Origin: Methanohalophilus levihalophilus
GTDB taxonomy: Archaea > Halobacteriota > Methanosarcinia > Methanosarcinales > Methanosarcinaceae
Direction of reading: 5' to 3'
Assembly: GCF_017874375.1 (NCBI RefSeq)
Contig: NZ_JAGGLK010000003.1
Span: 186,001-250,000, forward strand
Length of the DNA: 64,000 bases
A model generated the notes under the pieces. The model saw only the letters and a list, made by a program, of their open reading frames with translations, searched no databases and was not told the origin of the DNA. The translations under genes and the position numbers were made by a program. Below are positions 36,192 through 44,790 of the stretch, piece by piece (within the stretch, counting starts at the first letter, position 1; every line of letters begins with the position of its first letter).

Positions 36192-36217
36192 TAAATAACT
36201 CATTTGACATCCAAGAT

Positions 36218-36976
36218 ATGACTGGAAATGATATTAAAACAGAAATTGCAGGTAGATGGGACATATCTGCGGTTACGTATGATGACCACCATGGGCACGG
36301 CATCAAGAGCGCTGTTGAACGTGATTCATGGAAACAGGCCTTCAGTAAAGTGCTTCCTCGGGAAGGTATCCTGAAAGTGCTTGATGTTGGGTGCGGAACA
36401 GGTGAATTAAGCATCCTTTTTGCAGAAATGGGTCACGAAGTCACCGGTATCGACCTTTCACAAAACATGCTATCACGGGCTATTTCAAAAGCGGAATCGA
36501 GAGGTTTTGATATGCGTTTTGAAACAGGAGATGCCGAAAATCCCCCGTTTGATGACGGTTCTTTTGATCTTGTTATCAATCGCCATCTCCTGTGGACATT
36601 ACCTCATCCACAGACGGCGCTTGACAACTGGAAACGGGTTCTTAATGATGGAGGAAGAGCCGTTGTAATTGACGGTGTCTGGGATGATGGTTCCTTTGAT
36701 ACAAAAGCGCGGCATTTTGTAAGCAACGTCTGCTCTTTGATTGCGGACAGGCAGAATCCGTGGAAGGAATACTATTCTGATACACTCAAATCCCAGCTTC
36801 CGAATGTGGGTGGCACATCCCTTGAAAACGCGCGAAAATACATGCATTCTGCCGGATTGTCGGACATTGGTCATCTTGATCTGACTCACATCAGGGAAGT
36901 GCAGAAAAAGTTCATGCCATTCAGGAGGCGCATTTGCTACAATTACAACTACTACATGATTCACGGAACAAAATGA
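36218..36976 (+). CDS. class I SAM-dependent methyltransferase at the head of the transporter operon
   Basis: A 252-residue methyltransferase of the UbiE/Methyltransf_11 type. Motif I is VLDVGCGTGELSILFAEMG near residues 49-67, motif II VTGIDLSQNML near 69-79, and FDLVINRHLLWTLPHPQTAL near 110-129 is the post-motif region. It is the first gene behind the NikR-like operator and lies 14 bases before the binding-protein gene. Its substrate is unknown; it may modify a metal chelator or may serve an unrelated role under metal control. Confidence 0.82.
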   Translation: MTGNDIKTEIAGRWDISAVTYDDHHGHGIKSAVERDSWKQAFSKVLPREGILKVLDVGCGTGELSILFAEMGHEVTGIDLSQNMLSRAISKAESRGFDMRFETGDAENPPFDDGSFDLVINRHLLWTLPHPQTALDNWKRVLNDGGRAVVIDGVWDDGSFDTKARHFVSNVCSLIADRQNPWKEYYSDTLKSQLPNVGGTSLENARKYMHSAGLSDIGHLDLTHIREVQKKFMPFRRRICYNYNYYMIHGTK

Positions 36977-36990
36977 AAGGAGAAACTGAT

Positions 36991-38553
36991 ATGAAAAACC
37001 AATATCTGTCAATATTGTTTGTCATTCTGGTGCTCGCCGGCTCGGTCTTCATGTCCGGGTGTACGAGCAGCGGTGAAGAGTCTGTCGCAAGCGGACAAAC
37101 ACTTGTACTCGGAGAAATGTGGGATATCGATGGAATAGACCCGGCGGTTGAAGGTACCGTAATCGGTGAAAAAGCAGCGGTAACCGAAACACTTGTGGGA
37201 GCAAATTCGGATTTTTCACTCAAACCTGAACTTGCAGAGTCATGGGAGCAAACCGATGATTATACCTGGGTATTTACTCTCAGACAAGGTGTAAAATTCC
37301 ATGACGGAAGCACGATGACAGCGGAGGATGTGAAGTTCTCACTTGAAAGAACCATCGCAGAAAATACCCGTGTCGAATCCATGCTGAAAATTGATTCGAT
37401 TAATGTTATCGGTGATCACACCCTTGAAATTACAACAACTGATCTAAATCCGATTCTTGCCGGTATCCTGCATTACCCCGATCTTGGTATCATAAGTGCA
37501 AGTTCCTTTAATGAGAACGGGGAATTCGTCAAACCGATAGGTACCGGTCCTTATGTGTTTGAATCCTACGATGAACAGACCCGCGTGCTGACTGTCGTGA
37601 AGAATGATGAGTGGTGGGGAGGAGAAGTAGGTCTTGAGAAAATGATCCTTAAAGGCATGCCTGACCCCAACACAAGAGCTATGGCAATTGAGAACGGGGA
37701 ACTTGATTTCACCGTTGATGTGCCTTACAGTGAAACAGACCACATCGATTCCATTGAAGGCATTATTGTGGAAAAATACTCCACGCCACGTGTTTACAAG
37801 ATGGACACCAACCTTCAAAACGAAGCTCTTGCTGATGTCAGGGTGAGGCAGGCGATTTCCTATGCCATAAACAGGGATGACATTGTGGAACACGTTTTGT
37901 ATAATGTAGGTGAACCGGCGGCTGGTCCCTTCCTGCCGGTGATGGCATGGACAAATAAGGATCTAAAACCATACGATCAGGATCTTGAAAAAGCCAAAGA
38001 ACTGCTTACCGAAGCTGGTTGGGTGGATACGGACGGTGATGGCATTCGTGACAAGGACGGCGAGGCACTTGAGTTCGAGTTGCTGACATATTCGGCACGT
38101 CCGGGTCTTCCTCCCATGGCAGAAGCAATCGCAGCACAGCTTAAGGATGTTGGAATTTCTGTCTCCCCTCAAGTGCTGGAATGGGGTGCAATTTCCGACA
38201 AACAAAAAAACGGAGACTGGGAACTCCTTCTGGCAGCCTATAACATTGCGATGGTTCCTGATCCGGAATATGTCCTGAGCAACTGGTATACTACCACAGG
38301 GCCGGATAACGGTCCCGGATACTCCAATCCGGAAGTTGATGCACTTGTTGAAGAAGCCAGGACTATTAAGGACCTGGATCTCAGGTACCAGAAATTCAAC
38401 GAAGTTGAGGCAATTGTCTACGAAGAACAGCCAATGATCCTTGTTGCCTACTACGGGTGCGCTATCGTCAAGAAAGATTCAGTGAAGGGTTATGTTTTCG
38501 ACCCTACTGCACATGACTACAGGATCAATGCGGCAATGTATATGGAAGAGTGA
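36991..38553 (+). CDS. ABC transporter substrate-binding lipoprotein, nickel/oligopeptide family
   Basis: A 520-residue family 5 extracellular solute-binding protein. A signal peptide ends in the lipobox MSGC near residues 22-25. Family features include FTLRQGVKFHDGSTMTAEDV near 94-113, VRQAISYAINRDDIV near 286-300 and a C-terminal DYRINAAMYMEE. The start at 36991 is set by AAAGGAG at 36976-36982; the longer reading would overlap the methyltransferase. The NikR-like operator suggests nickel or a nickel chelate, but peptide import is possible. Confidence 0.85.
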   Translation: MKNQYLSILFVILVLAGSVFMSGCTSSGEESVASGQTLVLGEMWDIDGIDPAVEGTVIGEKAAVTETLVGANSDFSLKPELAESWEQTDDYTWVFTLRQGVKFHDGSTMTAEDVKFSLERTIAENTRVESMLKIDSINVIGDHTLEITTTDLNPILAGILHYPDLGIISASSFNENGEFVKPIGTGPYVFESYDEQTRVLTVVKNDEWWGGEVGLEKMILKGMPDPNTRAMAIENGELDFTVDVPYSETDHIDSIEGIIVEKYSTPRVYKMDTNLQNEALADVRVRQAISYAINRDDIVEHVLYNVGEPAAGPFLPVMAWTNKDLKPYDQDLEKAKELLTEAGWVDTDGDGIRDKDGEALEFELLTYSARPGLPPMAEAIAAQLKDVGISVSPQVLEWGAISDKQKNGDWELLLAAYNIAMVPDPEYVLSNWYTTTGPDNGPGYSNPEVDALVEEARTIKDLDLRYQKFNEVEAIVYEEQPMILVAYYGCAIVKKDSVKGYVFDPTAHDYRINAAMYMEE

Positions 38554-38624
38554 TTTTCCTCCTGGGAGGGGTGAGCAAGTTGTTTGCCTCTCTCTTTTCC
38601 TGATTTTTCCAAGGATGTGCTCCC

Positions 38625-39569
38625 ATGTACAGGTACATTTTTAAAAGAATTGTTTTCATGGTCATCACCGTTTTTGCGGTTTTTGCGCTGACATTTTTCC
38701 TTATGAACGTGATACCAGGTGGCACTTCTGAAATGATCCTCAAACACACGTTTATAGGTCTGGAGGAATCTGCGACTGATGAGCAGCTTGCACAGGTTTC
38801 GGAACGGTATAACCTCAATGATCCCCTTTACCTGCAGTTCTTTGAATGGATAAGAGGAGGGCTTTTGGAAGGTGATCTGGGGACATCATTTGTATATCAC
38901 AAACCTGTTTTGCATCTGCTGATGCTTCGGCTTCCGGCGACAATAGTGCTTGCGTTTTCCAGCATGCTGATAGCTTCGATTGCAGGGGTCTCACTTGGGG
39001 TATACGCTGCACTCCGGGAGAACAGGTTTGCGGATCATCTCCTGCGGATCCTGACACTTTTCGGTGTATCAATGCCCGGTTTCTGGGTGGGTCTGCTGCT
39101 GATCCTTATTTTTTCAGTATACCTGAAATTGGTTCCGGTAGCCGGATACGGAAGCATATGGAATCTCATTTTACCTGCCATTGCTCTTTCGATACACTCC
39201 CTTGCATCTATCATGCGGGTAACAAGAACAAGCATGCTTGAGACTCTTGGAGAGGATTATATCAAGTTTGCAACTGCAAAAGGGCTGCCTGTAAGCAAGA
39301 TCATAAGTCGGCACGCCCTGAAAAATTCCTTGCTTCCGGTAGTCACGGTTCTGGGTTTCCAGATGGGAGCTATGCTGGGAGGATCCGTGGTAATAGAAAA
39401 AGTCTTTGCATGGCCGGGGATTGGGAGCTTGCTTGTGGATTCCATATTTGCCCGGGATTTGCCGGTGGTGCAGGCGTGTATCATCGTAATTGTCCTGCTG
39501 TTTCTGGTTGTAAATTTCATTGTTGATCTTGTGTATATCTATCTTGATCCACGGATACGGTACGGGTGA
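38625..39569 (+). CDS. nikB: ABC transporter permease (NikB/DppB family)
   Basis: A 314-residue inner membrane permease with six membrane segments and the NikB/DppB start MYRYIFKRIVFMVITVFAVF. The ATPase-coupling EAA-like loop is TSMLETLGEDYIKFATAKGL near residues 203-222. It lies 71 bases after the binding-protein gene, where no terminator is seen. The symbol rests on the operon order and the operator, not on substrate data. Confidence 0.82.
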   Translation: MYRYIFKRIVFMVITVFAVFALTFFLMNVIPGGTSEMILKHTFIGLEESATDEQLAQVSERYNLNDPLYLQFFEWIRGGLLEGDLGTSFVYHKPVLHLLMLRLPATIVLAFSSMLIASIAGVSLGVYAALRENRFADHLLRILTLFGVSMPGFWVGLLLILIFSVYLKLVPVAGYGSIWNLILPAIALSIHSLASIMRVTRTSMLETLGEDYIKFATAKGLPVSKIISRHALKNSLLPVVTVLGFQMGAMLGGSVVIEKVFAWPGIGSLLVDSIFARDLPVVQACIIVIVLLFLVVNFIVDLVYIYLDPRIRYG

Positions 39570-39575
39570 TTTGGA

Positions 39576-40463
39576 ATGGGTTTTTCATTTTCACAGAAAA
39601 GTCTCAGGGAGACATTTTCCAGCAAAGGTGGAATGGGGAATAAAATCCTGAAGAGAAAAGACATGACAGTGGCATTTATTCTTCTGTCATTAATCGTGGC
39701 AGTTGCACTTATAACTCCACTGTTGTCTTCCTCAGACCCCAATGCCATCGAACTTAAGAGTAAAAATCTCTCTCCATCAATGGAGCATCCCCTTGGCACC
39801 GATTATCTGGGGAGAGATATCCTCATCAGGTTGATTGCAGGCACATCCACGTCCTTTTCAATTGCTGCAGGTGTTACCCTGATCTCACTTGTATTTGGTG
39901 TGGGAATCGGTTGTATTTCCGGCTACTATGGCGGATCAGTTGATGAGTTCCTGTCACGGCTTATCGATATATTTCTGTCATTTCCGGGAATAATTTTCGC
40001 ACTGACAATAATGGGTTTTTTGGGAAGCGGCGTGTTTAACCTGATGCTTGCATTGTCCATCGTCCATTGGGCAAAATATGCCCGCCTGATGCGGGGTCAG
40101 GTTTTGTCAATCAAGGAAAACGAATACGTCCTTTCGGCAAGGACTATCGGTGCGAGTGATGTTCATATTATGAGGAAACACCTGATTCCCAATTCCATAG
40201 CCACTGTAATTGTTCTTGCAACAATAGATATCGGGCATGTAATCCTTTCCATTGCGGCCCTTAATTTCCTTGGTATAGGTTTGCCAGCCGATATTCCGGA
40301 ATGGGGTGCAATGTTGAGTGCCGGAAAGGAATTTATGCGGACTTCCCCTTACCAGACGATTTTCCCCGGGCTTGCAATAACCCTTGTTGTCATAATTTTC
40401 AGCATAATAGGTGAAGGGTTGCGGGATCTCTTTGATCCCAGGGATACAGGAGGTGAATTCTGA
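39576..40463 (+). CDS. nikC: ABC transporter permease (NikC/DppC family)
   Basis: A 295-residue permease. The NikC/DppC signatures are EHPLGTDYLGRDILIRLIAG near residues 70-89 and the coupling loop RGQVLSIKENEYVLSARTIG near 172-191. Six membrane segments are visible. Its stop overlaps the start of the next ATPase gene (TGATG). It could start at the internal Met-20 instead. Confidence 0.82.
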   Translation: MGFSFSQKSLRETFSSKGGMGNKILKRKDMTVAFILLSLIVAVALITPLLSSSDPNAIELKSKNLSPSMEHPLGTDYLGRDILIRLIAGTSTSFSIAAGVTLISLVFGVGIGCISGYYGGSVDEFLSRLIDIFLSFPGIIFALTIMGFLGSGVFNLMLALSIVHWAKYARLMRGQVLSIKENEYVLSARTIGASDVHIMRKHLIPNSIATVIVLATIDIGHVILSIAALNFLGIGLPADIPEWGAMLSAGKEFMRTSPYQTIFPGLAITLVVIIFSIIGEGLRDLFDPRDTGGEF

Positions 40464-41395
40464 TGAATGTTCTTGAAGTAAGGAACCTTAGTGTAGGATT
40501 TATTACTGACCACGGAGACGTAAAGGCTGTTAATGACGCCTCTTTTAGTATAAAGGAGGGGGAAACATTCGGGATTATCGGGGAAAGCGGTTCAGGCAAG
40601 TCGGTGATAGGGCAATCAATTATGCGGCTTCTGCCTTCCAATGCTTCTGTTTCAGGAGAACTCACTTTTGAGGAGAAGGATCTTTTTTCCCATGATGCCG
40701 GTCAAATGAGGCAAATCCGCGGTAAACAAATATCCCTGATCCCGCAAAACCCGGCAGGTTCCCTGAATCCTTTGCTTAAAAACGGGATTCAGATCAGTGA
40801 GGTTTTTGAGATAATCGGTGTTGGGAAAAGGGAAGGAATGAAATTAGTGACGGACATGATGGGAAAACTGCTCCTTAAAAATCCTGAAAAATTGCTAAGA
40901 CTTTACCCTCATGAGTTATCAGGTGGCATGAAACAAAGGCTTCTTGCTACAATGTGCCTTTCGTACAAACCGAAACTTGTCATTGCCGATGAGCCTACAA
41001 AAGGATTGGATTCCGGTGCAAGGGCCGGTTCACTTGATCTTTTCAGGCATATGAAGGACGATCATGGATATTCGATGCTGTTGATCACACATGATCTTGA
41101 TTTTGCCCTGGAAATATGTGACAGGGTGGCTGTTATGTATGCCGGTGAAATTGTAGAAATAGGTTCGGCTTCAAAGGTGTTGCACAATCCATCTCATCCG
41201 TACACGAAAGGGCTTTTGAAAGCCCTGCCACGCAATGGGCTTATTCCTCTTGAAGGCCAAACCCCAAGCAGGATTGATCTGCCACCAGGTTGTCTTTTCT
41301 CCAGAAGATGCGGCCATAGTTCGGACAGATGCCACGCGGAACGGCCCGATATCAGGGATTTTAACGGAGGTACTGTAAGATGTCACCTTTATTGA
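40463..41395 (+). CDS. nikD: ABC transporter ATP-binding protein (NikD/DppD family)
   Basis: A 310-residue ATPase. Walker A is GESGSGKSV near residues 38-46, the signature LSGGMKQR lies near 153, and Walker B is LVIADEPT near 172-179. The C-terminal oligopeptide-transporter domain is present, with Cys at PPGCLFSRRCGHSSDRCHAE near 275-294, which in some family members binds an Fe-S cluster. Overlaps nikC upstream and nikE downstream. Confidence 0.85.
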   Translation: MNVLEVRNLSVGFITDHGDVKAVNDASFSIKEGETFGIIGESGSGKSVIGQSIMRLLPSNASVSGELTFEEKDLFSHDAGQMRQIRGKQISLIPQNPAGSLNPLLKNGIQISEVFEIIGVGKREGMKLVTDMMGKLLLKNPEKLLRLYPHELSGGMKQRLLATMCLSYKPKLVIADEPTKGLDSGARAGSLDLFRHMKDDHGYSMLLITHDLDFALEICDRVAVMYAGEIVEIGSASKVLHNPSHPYTKGLLKALPRNGLIPLEGQTPSRIDLPPGCLFSRRCGHSSDRCHAERPDIRDFNGGTVRCHLY

Positions 41396-42066
41396 GAGTG
41401 AATAACCTGTCCAAAAATTTTGATGGTCATCAGGTTTTACATGATATAAATTTCACGGTTGAAAAAGGGGAGACATTTGGCCTTTTCGGGGACAGTGGTT
41501 CCGGGAAAACAACTATTGGAAGGAGTATCGTAGGTCTGGAAAAGCCAGACGGGGGTGAAATCCTATTCAGGGACGACAACCTTCTCACGATGAATAGGGG
41601 GCAAATGCGTCGCATAAGGCCAAAAATACAGATGATTTTCCAACATCCAGAAATGTCCCTGAATCCGAAAATGAAGGCTTTTGATAGTCTGGTCGAGCCG
41701 ATGATGATCCACGAACGTCCGGTTTCGTCTTCCATCCCTGAAAGAGTAGATGAGCTTCTTGAACTTGTGGGACTTCGGGGGGAACATCTAGACAGATATC
41801 CGGCTCACCTTAGTGGTGGTGAAATACAGAGAATTGTACTTGCCCGTATTCTTTCCATCAGGCCGGAATTCATCGTTGCCGATGAGCCCACTTCAATGCT
41901 TGACGTATCCGTGCAGGCGCAGGTATTGAGAATTATGGAAAAAATACAGGATGAAACAGGCATTTCCTATCTCCTGATTTCCCATGATATCGATGTCTTA
42001 CAAACCGTATGTGACAGAATTGGTTATCTTGAAGACGGGCAAATTTCCTATATTGAGGATGTCTGA
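41380..42066 (+). CDS. nikE: ABC transporter ATP-binding protein (NikE/DppF family), short form
   Basis: A 228-residue ATPase overlapping the nikD end by 16 bases. Walker A is GDSGSGKTTIG near residues 38-48, the signature LSGGEIQR near 143, and Walker B is FIVADEPTSMLD near 163-174. It ends just after the H-loop region (LISHDIDVLQTVCDRIGYLE) and lacks the C-terminal oligopeptide-transporter extension, so it is shorter than many NikE/DppF proteins but has a complete nucleotide-binding domain. Confidence 0.84.
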   Translation: MSPLLRVNNLSKNFDGHQVLHDINFTVEKGETFGLFGDSGSGKTTIGRSIVGLEKPDGGEILFRDDNLLTMNRGQMRRIRPKIQMIFQHPEMSLNPKMKAFDSLVEPMMIHERPVSSSIPERVDELLELVGLRGEHLDRYPAHLSGGEIQRIVLARILSIRPEFIVADEPTSMLDVSVQAQVLRIMEKIQDETGISYLLISHDIDVLQTVCDRIGYLEDGQISYIEDV

Positions 42067-42207
42067 TTTCGGATGCCTGCTAATGCTGTGTGGATATTCG
42101 AACCCGTCACTTATTGCTGCTTGTGTGCGCCAGATGCATTTGTCGTCTGTGCCTCTTTTCAAAGATTACTTTAAGCCAAATTCTCCCAGTTTCTTTTCCC
42201 CCTCATG

Positions 42208-42221
42208 GGTGGTGTACCACC
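42208..42221. repeat. short inverted repeat downstream of the transporter operon
   Basis: GGTGGT-GT-ACCACC is a perfect 6-bp inverted repeat with a 2-base centre, followed about 26 bases later by ATCTTTTTTTATGG (42247-42260). The T-tract may terminate the transporter operon. The 215-base stretch from the nikE stop to 42281 holds no recognisable gene. Confidence 0.4.
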
Positions 42222-42281
42222 GCTTATTTCTTCCACTAAAAAATTTATCTTTTTTTATGGCCAAGCTTTTTTTTCAGAAAA

Positions 42282-42386
42282 ATGCTGAAGGAGATCAAGA
42301 GGGAGTTATATAAGTTGGATTATGATATAGAAACTGCTTCCAGAGAAAGCAGCAATATACTCAATCTTGCCAGGAACATCTTGTAA
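42282..42386 (+). CDS. 34-aa ORF coupled to the metallopeptidase gene
   Basis: ATG at 42282 to TAA at 42384-42386 encodes 34 residues (MLKEIKRELYKLDYDIETAS at the start, ending LARNIL). Its stop overlaps the next ATG (TAATG). It is helical and charged. It may be a small real gene or the surviving tail of a larger upstream gene; the frame is closed upstream by a stop at 42237. I do not recognise it. Confidence 0.3.
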   Translation: MLKEIKRELYKLDYDIETASRESSNILNLARNIL

Positions 42387-43111
42387 TGAGATCCATACAA
42401 ATCGGAAACACGGCTGTTGAATACGATTTAATCTTTTCTAACAGGAAGAAGACCATTGGTCTATCCATTGATCACAACAAGAAACTGACGGTAAGAGCAC
42501 CAAAGAAATTGTCAGAGGATGATGTCAAAACAAACCTGTTCCTAAAGGCAAAATGGATCATTACTCATCTTGAAAGGATGGAAGAGATTCAGGAAGAAGA
42601 ATCTAAGGAGTTTGTGAGTGGTGAGAAGTTCCTGCTACGGGGCCGCAGATACCGGTTGAAGGTGCTCAAATCGGAAGAGGCTACTGAAGCATCTTTGACA
42701 ATGAAAAGCGGAAGGTTCATTGCAACTATTCCGGCATACATTCCTGAATCTGATTACAGAAAGCACCTGAGGCCTCTGTTCATGGATTACTACCAGCAGA
42801 AAGCCGAGCAGGTTATCAATGAAAGAATTGACAGATACCTGAAGTATTTTGATGAGCATCCTTCTGGTGTATTGGTGAAGGAATACAAAAGTAAATGGGG
42901 AAGCTGTTCCAAGGACAATCAGTTGCGTTTTAACTGGAAGATTGTGATGGCTAAGACCTCTATCATTGATTACCTGGTTGTTCACGAACTATGTCACATG
43001 GAGCACAAGAACCATTCAAAAGATTACTGGAAGGCTGTGCAAGTTATACTTCCAGACTATGGGGAGAAGAGAAAGTGGTTGCGTGTTCATGGAAATCTGT
43101 TGAATATATAA
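42386..43111 (+). CDS. YgjP-like (DUF45) zinc metallopeptidase
   Basis: A 241-residue protein with the DUF45/M48-like site VVHELCHMEHKNHSKDYW near residues 196-213 (HExxH plus a third His) and the KWGSCSKDNQLRFNWK segment near 171-186. Such proteins often neighbour type I restriction genes, which are absent here. The ATG overlaps the preceding 34-aa ORF. It is the last gene before the tRNA-Gly fragment and the mobile-element region. Confidence 0.85.
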   Translation: MRSIQIGNTAVEYDLIFSNRKKTIGLSIDHNKKLTVRAPKKLSEDDVKTNLFLKAKWIITHLERMEEIQEEESKEFVSGEKFLLRGRRYRLKVLKSEEATEASLTMKSGRFIATIPAYIPESDYRKHLRPLFMDYYQQKAEQVINERIDRYLKYFDEHPSGVLVKEYKSKWGSCSKDNQLRFNWKIVMAKTSIIDYLVVHELCHMEHKNHSKDYWKAVQVILPDYGEKRKWLRVHGNLLNI

Positions 43112-43200
43112 GATCACACTTTGTTTTCAATTTTAGTAGAAGTGCTAAGCAGCATTGAAAAAAGACTCACAAATCTCGAAAAATCTCTGTCATAAGTCAA

Positions 43201-43246
43201 TGCGGCTGCCGGGATTCGAACCCGGGTTCTAAGCTTGGGAAGCTCA
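43201..43246 (-). pseudogene. 3' half of a tRNA-Gly (CCC) gene
   Basis: From the discriminator A back to the anticodon stem the minus strand folds like a tRNA: anticodon stem TGAGC/GCTTA around TTCCCAA (anticodon CCC), T-stem CCGGG/CCCGG around TTCGAAT, and the acceptor 3' strand CAGCCGC then A. The 5' acceptor strand and D-arm are missing, and no CCA is encoded. The acceptor 3' strand is identical to that of the complete tRNA-Gly about 100 bases away. This is typical of an att remnant left by integration into a tRNA gene. Confidence 0.75.
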
Positions 43247-43342
43247 GGTCAAAGCTTCTTTAAAATTTATGGTGCTATCAACTTTAGGGAGTTAAAGTAT
43301 TTAAATTTGGTGTAATTTCACAAAAAAGAATAATTTTAAAAG

Positions 43343-43417
43343 TGGTGCGGCTGCGGGGATTCGAACTCCGGTAATAGGCTTGGGAAGCCCATATCATGAC
43401 CACTAGATCACAGCCGC
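43343..43417 (-). tRNA. tRNA-Gly (anticodon CCC)
   Basis: A full cloverleaf: acceptor GCGGCTG/CAGCCGC, D-stem ATC/GAT, anticodon stem TGGGC/GCCTA with loop TTCCCAA (anticodon CCC), variable loop TTAC, T-stem CGGAG/CCCCG with one A-C mismatch, loop TTCGAAT, discriminator A and an encoded CCA. A TATA-like GTTTAAATATC (43441-43451) sits about 25-30 bases upstream on the minus strand, so it is likely expressed. The T-stem mismatch suggests a diverged copy. Confidence 0.82.
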
Positions 43418-43440
43418 ACTAATACAATTTTGGTATTGAT

Positions 43441-43451
43441 GATATTTAAAC
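43441..43451 (-). promoter_or_regulatory. TATA box of tRNA-Gly
   Basis: GTTTAAATATC on the minus strand, centred about 29 bases before the first base of the tRNA (43417), the spacing expected for an archaeal promoter. Confidence 0.5.
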
Positions 43452-43574
43452 ACAATTCCTGAATGTGATGAACTATAGCATTCCTGCAACAAAGATATGA
43501 AGAAATTCAAAAGAGTTTAAGGGACCAAAATTGGATTATGCCACCAAATAAGCATCTTTGACATCATCCAACTT

Positions 43575-43599
43575 TGTTAAATATATTTATATACAAATA
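43575..43599 (+). promoter_or_regulatory. TATA box of the coiled-coil gene
   Basis: GTTAAATATATTTATATAC lies about 25-40 bases before the ATG at 43616, so the message is probably leaderless or nearly so; no ribosome site is seen before the start. Confidence 0.5.
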
Positions 43600-43615
43600 A
43601 ATAAAATATAATAGT

Positions 43616-44617
43616 ATGAAAGAGAAGCAAATGATTATGGATTGTTTCCATACCAAAAAGTTAGAACTCGAAATAAAGAAAACTGTCAACGATGCCCGAT
43701 ATTTCTATGTGAAAAAAGCAAATGCACATGTAAATGAATGTAAAGAGGTTGCCAAATTATACAATGACAATGTCTCAAAATTGAAAATTAAGGAATATGA
43801 CATAATAAAACAACTGGAAAGTGCAAAAGAGAATCTTGATCATGTAATTAGAATTGCAGAACTAAAAGATGAAAATATTGAACCAATTGAAGTAGATGAA
43901 AATGTTTCAATTGAGGATGTTGAAGTCGGAATAATTGAATTAGCTAAGCAAATTAAAACAATAGAGCATAATATACGAAAATTGGAAAATAAATCAGTAT
44001 CCTTTAATCCAGAAATCAGATCCGAGATTGGAAGATATAAAAAAGTCATTGAACTAAAGAGCAAAGAGTTAGATCTTCTTCATAGGCAGAAAGCAATCTT
44101 GAATCCTGAATCATCATCAATTCAGAAGCGCATTAAGGAACTAACAAATGAAGTTGGTTCACTTGAACGGAAACTTAAGCGGATTCAGGGAAAGATAAGA
44201 AAGCAAATTCGAATAATTAAGGAAGAAAATGATTCTACAGATATTGATCATTTATTATCTCAAATACCATTCACAATAGTTACAATGAAAAGGTGTAATT
44301 TGCCGGAACAATTAGAGGATGAAGAAATATATCAATTGATGAAAGGTGCACGGGACAATTTAGTCAATATTTTGATGAAGCAGAATCCGAATATAAGACT
44401 CTTCAACATTCCGATCAATTATAACAAAGATTATTCTTACATGCACATTATCGCATTCCAACAATTTACACCTGAAGAATGGCAAGCAATTAGTGAAATG
44501 TGGGAAAAGCCAAAAGAATGCAGTTTTGATATCAGATGTTACAATCCTGGGAAGGGTGCAGAATTAAATATTCTTGATTCATTTGAGTTTGCTGCAATAA
44601 CAAATGTTCGAATATAA
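43616..44617 (+). CDS. hypothetical coiled-coil protein of the mobile element (333 aa)
   Basis: A 333-residue protein that I do not recognise. Residues about 15-210 are almost all charged helix with heptads (LKIKEYDIIKQLESAKENLD near 53, ELTNEVGSLERKLKRIQGKI near 175), broken by an acidic stretch near 95. Residues 215-333 form a compact domain (SQIPFTIVTMKRCNLPEQLE, MHIIAFQQFTPEEWQAISEM). No membrane segment. The gene is AT-rich with A-ending codons, unlike the flanking chromosome, and belongs with the element that holds the primase. Confidence 0.6.
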   Translation: MKEKQMIMDCFHTKKLELEIKKTVNDARYFYVKKANAHVNECKEVAKLYNDNVSKLKIKEYDIIKQLESAKENLDHVIRIAELKDENIEPIEVDENVSIEDVEVGIIELAKQIKTIEHNIRKLENKSVSFNPEIRSEIGRYKKVIELKSKELDLLHRQKAILNPESSSIQKRIKELTNEVGSLERKLKRIQGKIRKQIRIIKEENDSTDIDHLLSQIPFTIVTMKRCNLPEQLEDEEIYQLMKGARDNLVNILMKQNPNIRLFNIPINYNKDYSYMHIIAFQQFTPEEWQAISEMWEKPKECSFDIRCYNPGKGAELNILDSFEFAAITNVRI

Positions 44618-44680
44618 TGATAAGCAAGAAAGCTACACAAACAGTAAAAATATTTATATACTTTCTAAATATATGATAAA
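44618..44680 (+). promoter_or_regulatory. promoter of the predicted hairpin RNA
   Basis: AAATATTTATATACTTTC (about 44648-44665) is a strong TATA box. A start about 25 bases downstream falls near 44682, immediately before the hairpin at 44689, and no start codon with a ribosome site follows. Confidence 0.5.
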
Positions 44681-44681
44681 G

Positions 44682-44790
44682 TAAGTAATAGATGTGTAGG
44701 TTTGCAATGTCACTTTGGTCTGGTACACCACTTTCTCTGTAAGCCTACAAATCTATCATTATCAATAGACATTTTCAAATACAATTTTTG
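44682..44790 (+). ncRNA. predicted hairpin RNA of the mobile element
   Basis: TAGATGTGTAGGTTT (44689-44703) pairs with AAGCCTACAAATCTA (44741-44755) as a 15-bp stem with one G-A-type mismatch and one G-U pair, around a 37-base loop that can form a further TGGT/ACCA mini-stem. A TATA box lies at the right distance upstream, and AATTTTTG at about 44782-44789 could end it. In a plasmid- or virus-like element upstream of a replication gene, an antisense regulator of copy number is one possible role; this is inference. Confidence 0.5.

Noticed and set aside
41984-42313. 109-codon ORF overlapping the nikE end
   Set aside because: It is out of frame with nikE over its first part and the rest is Phe/Ser-rich with no family features.
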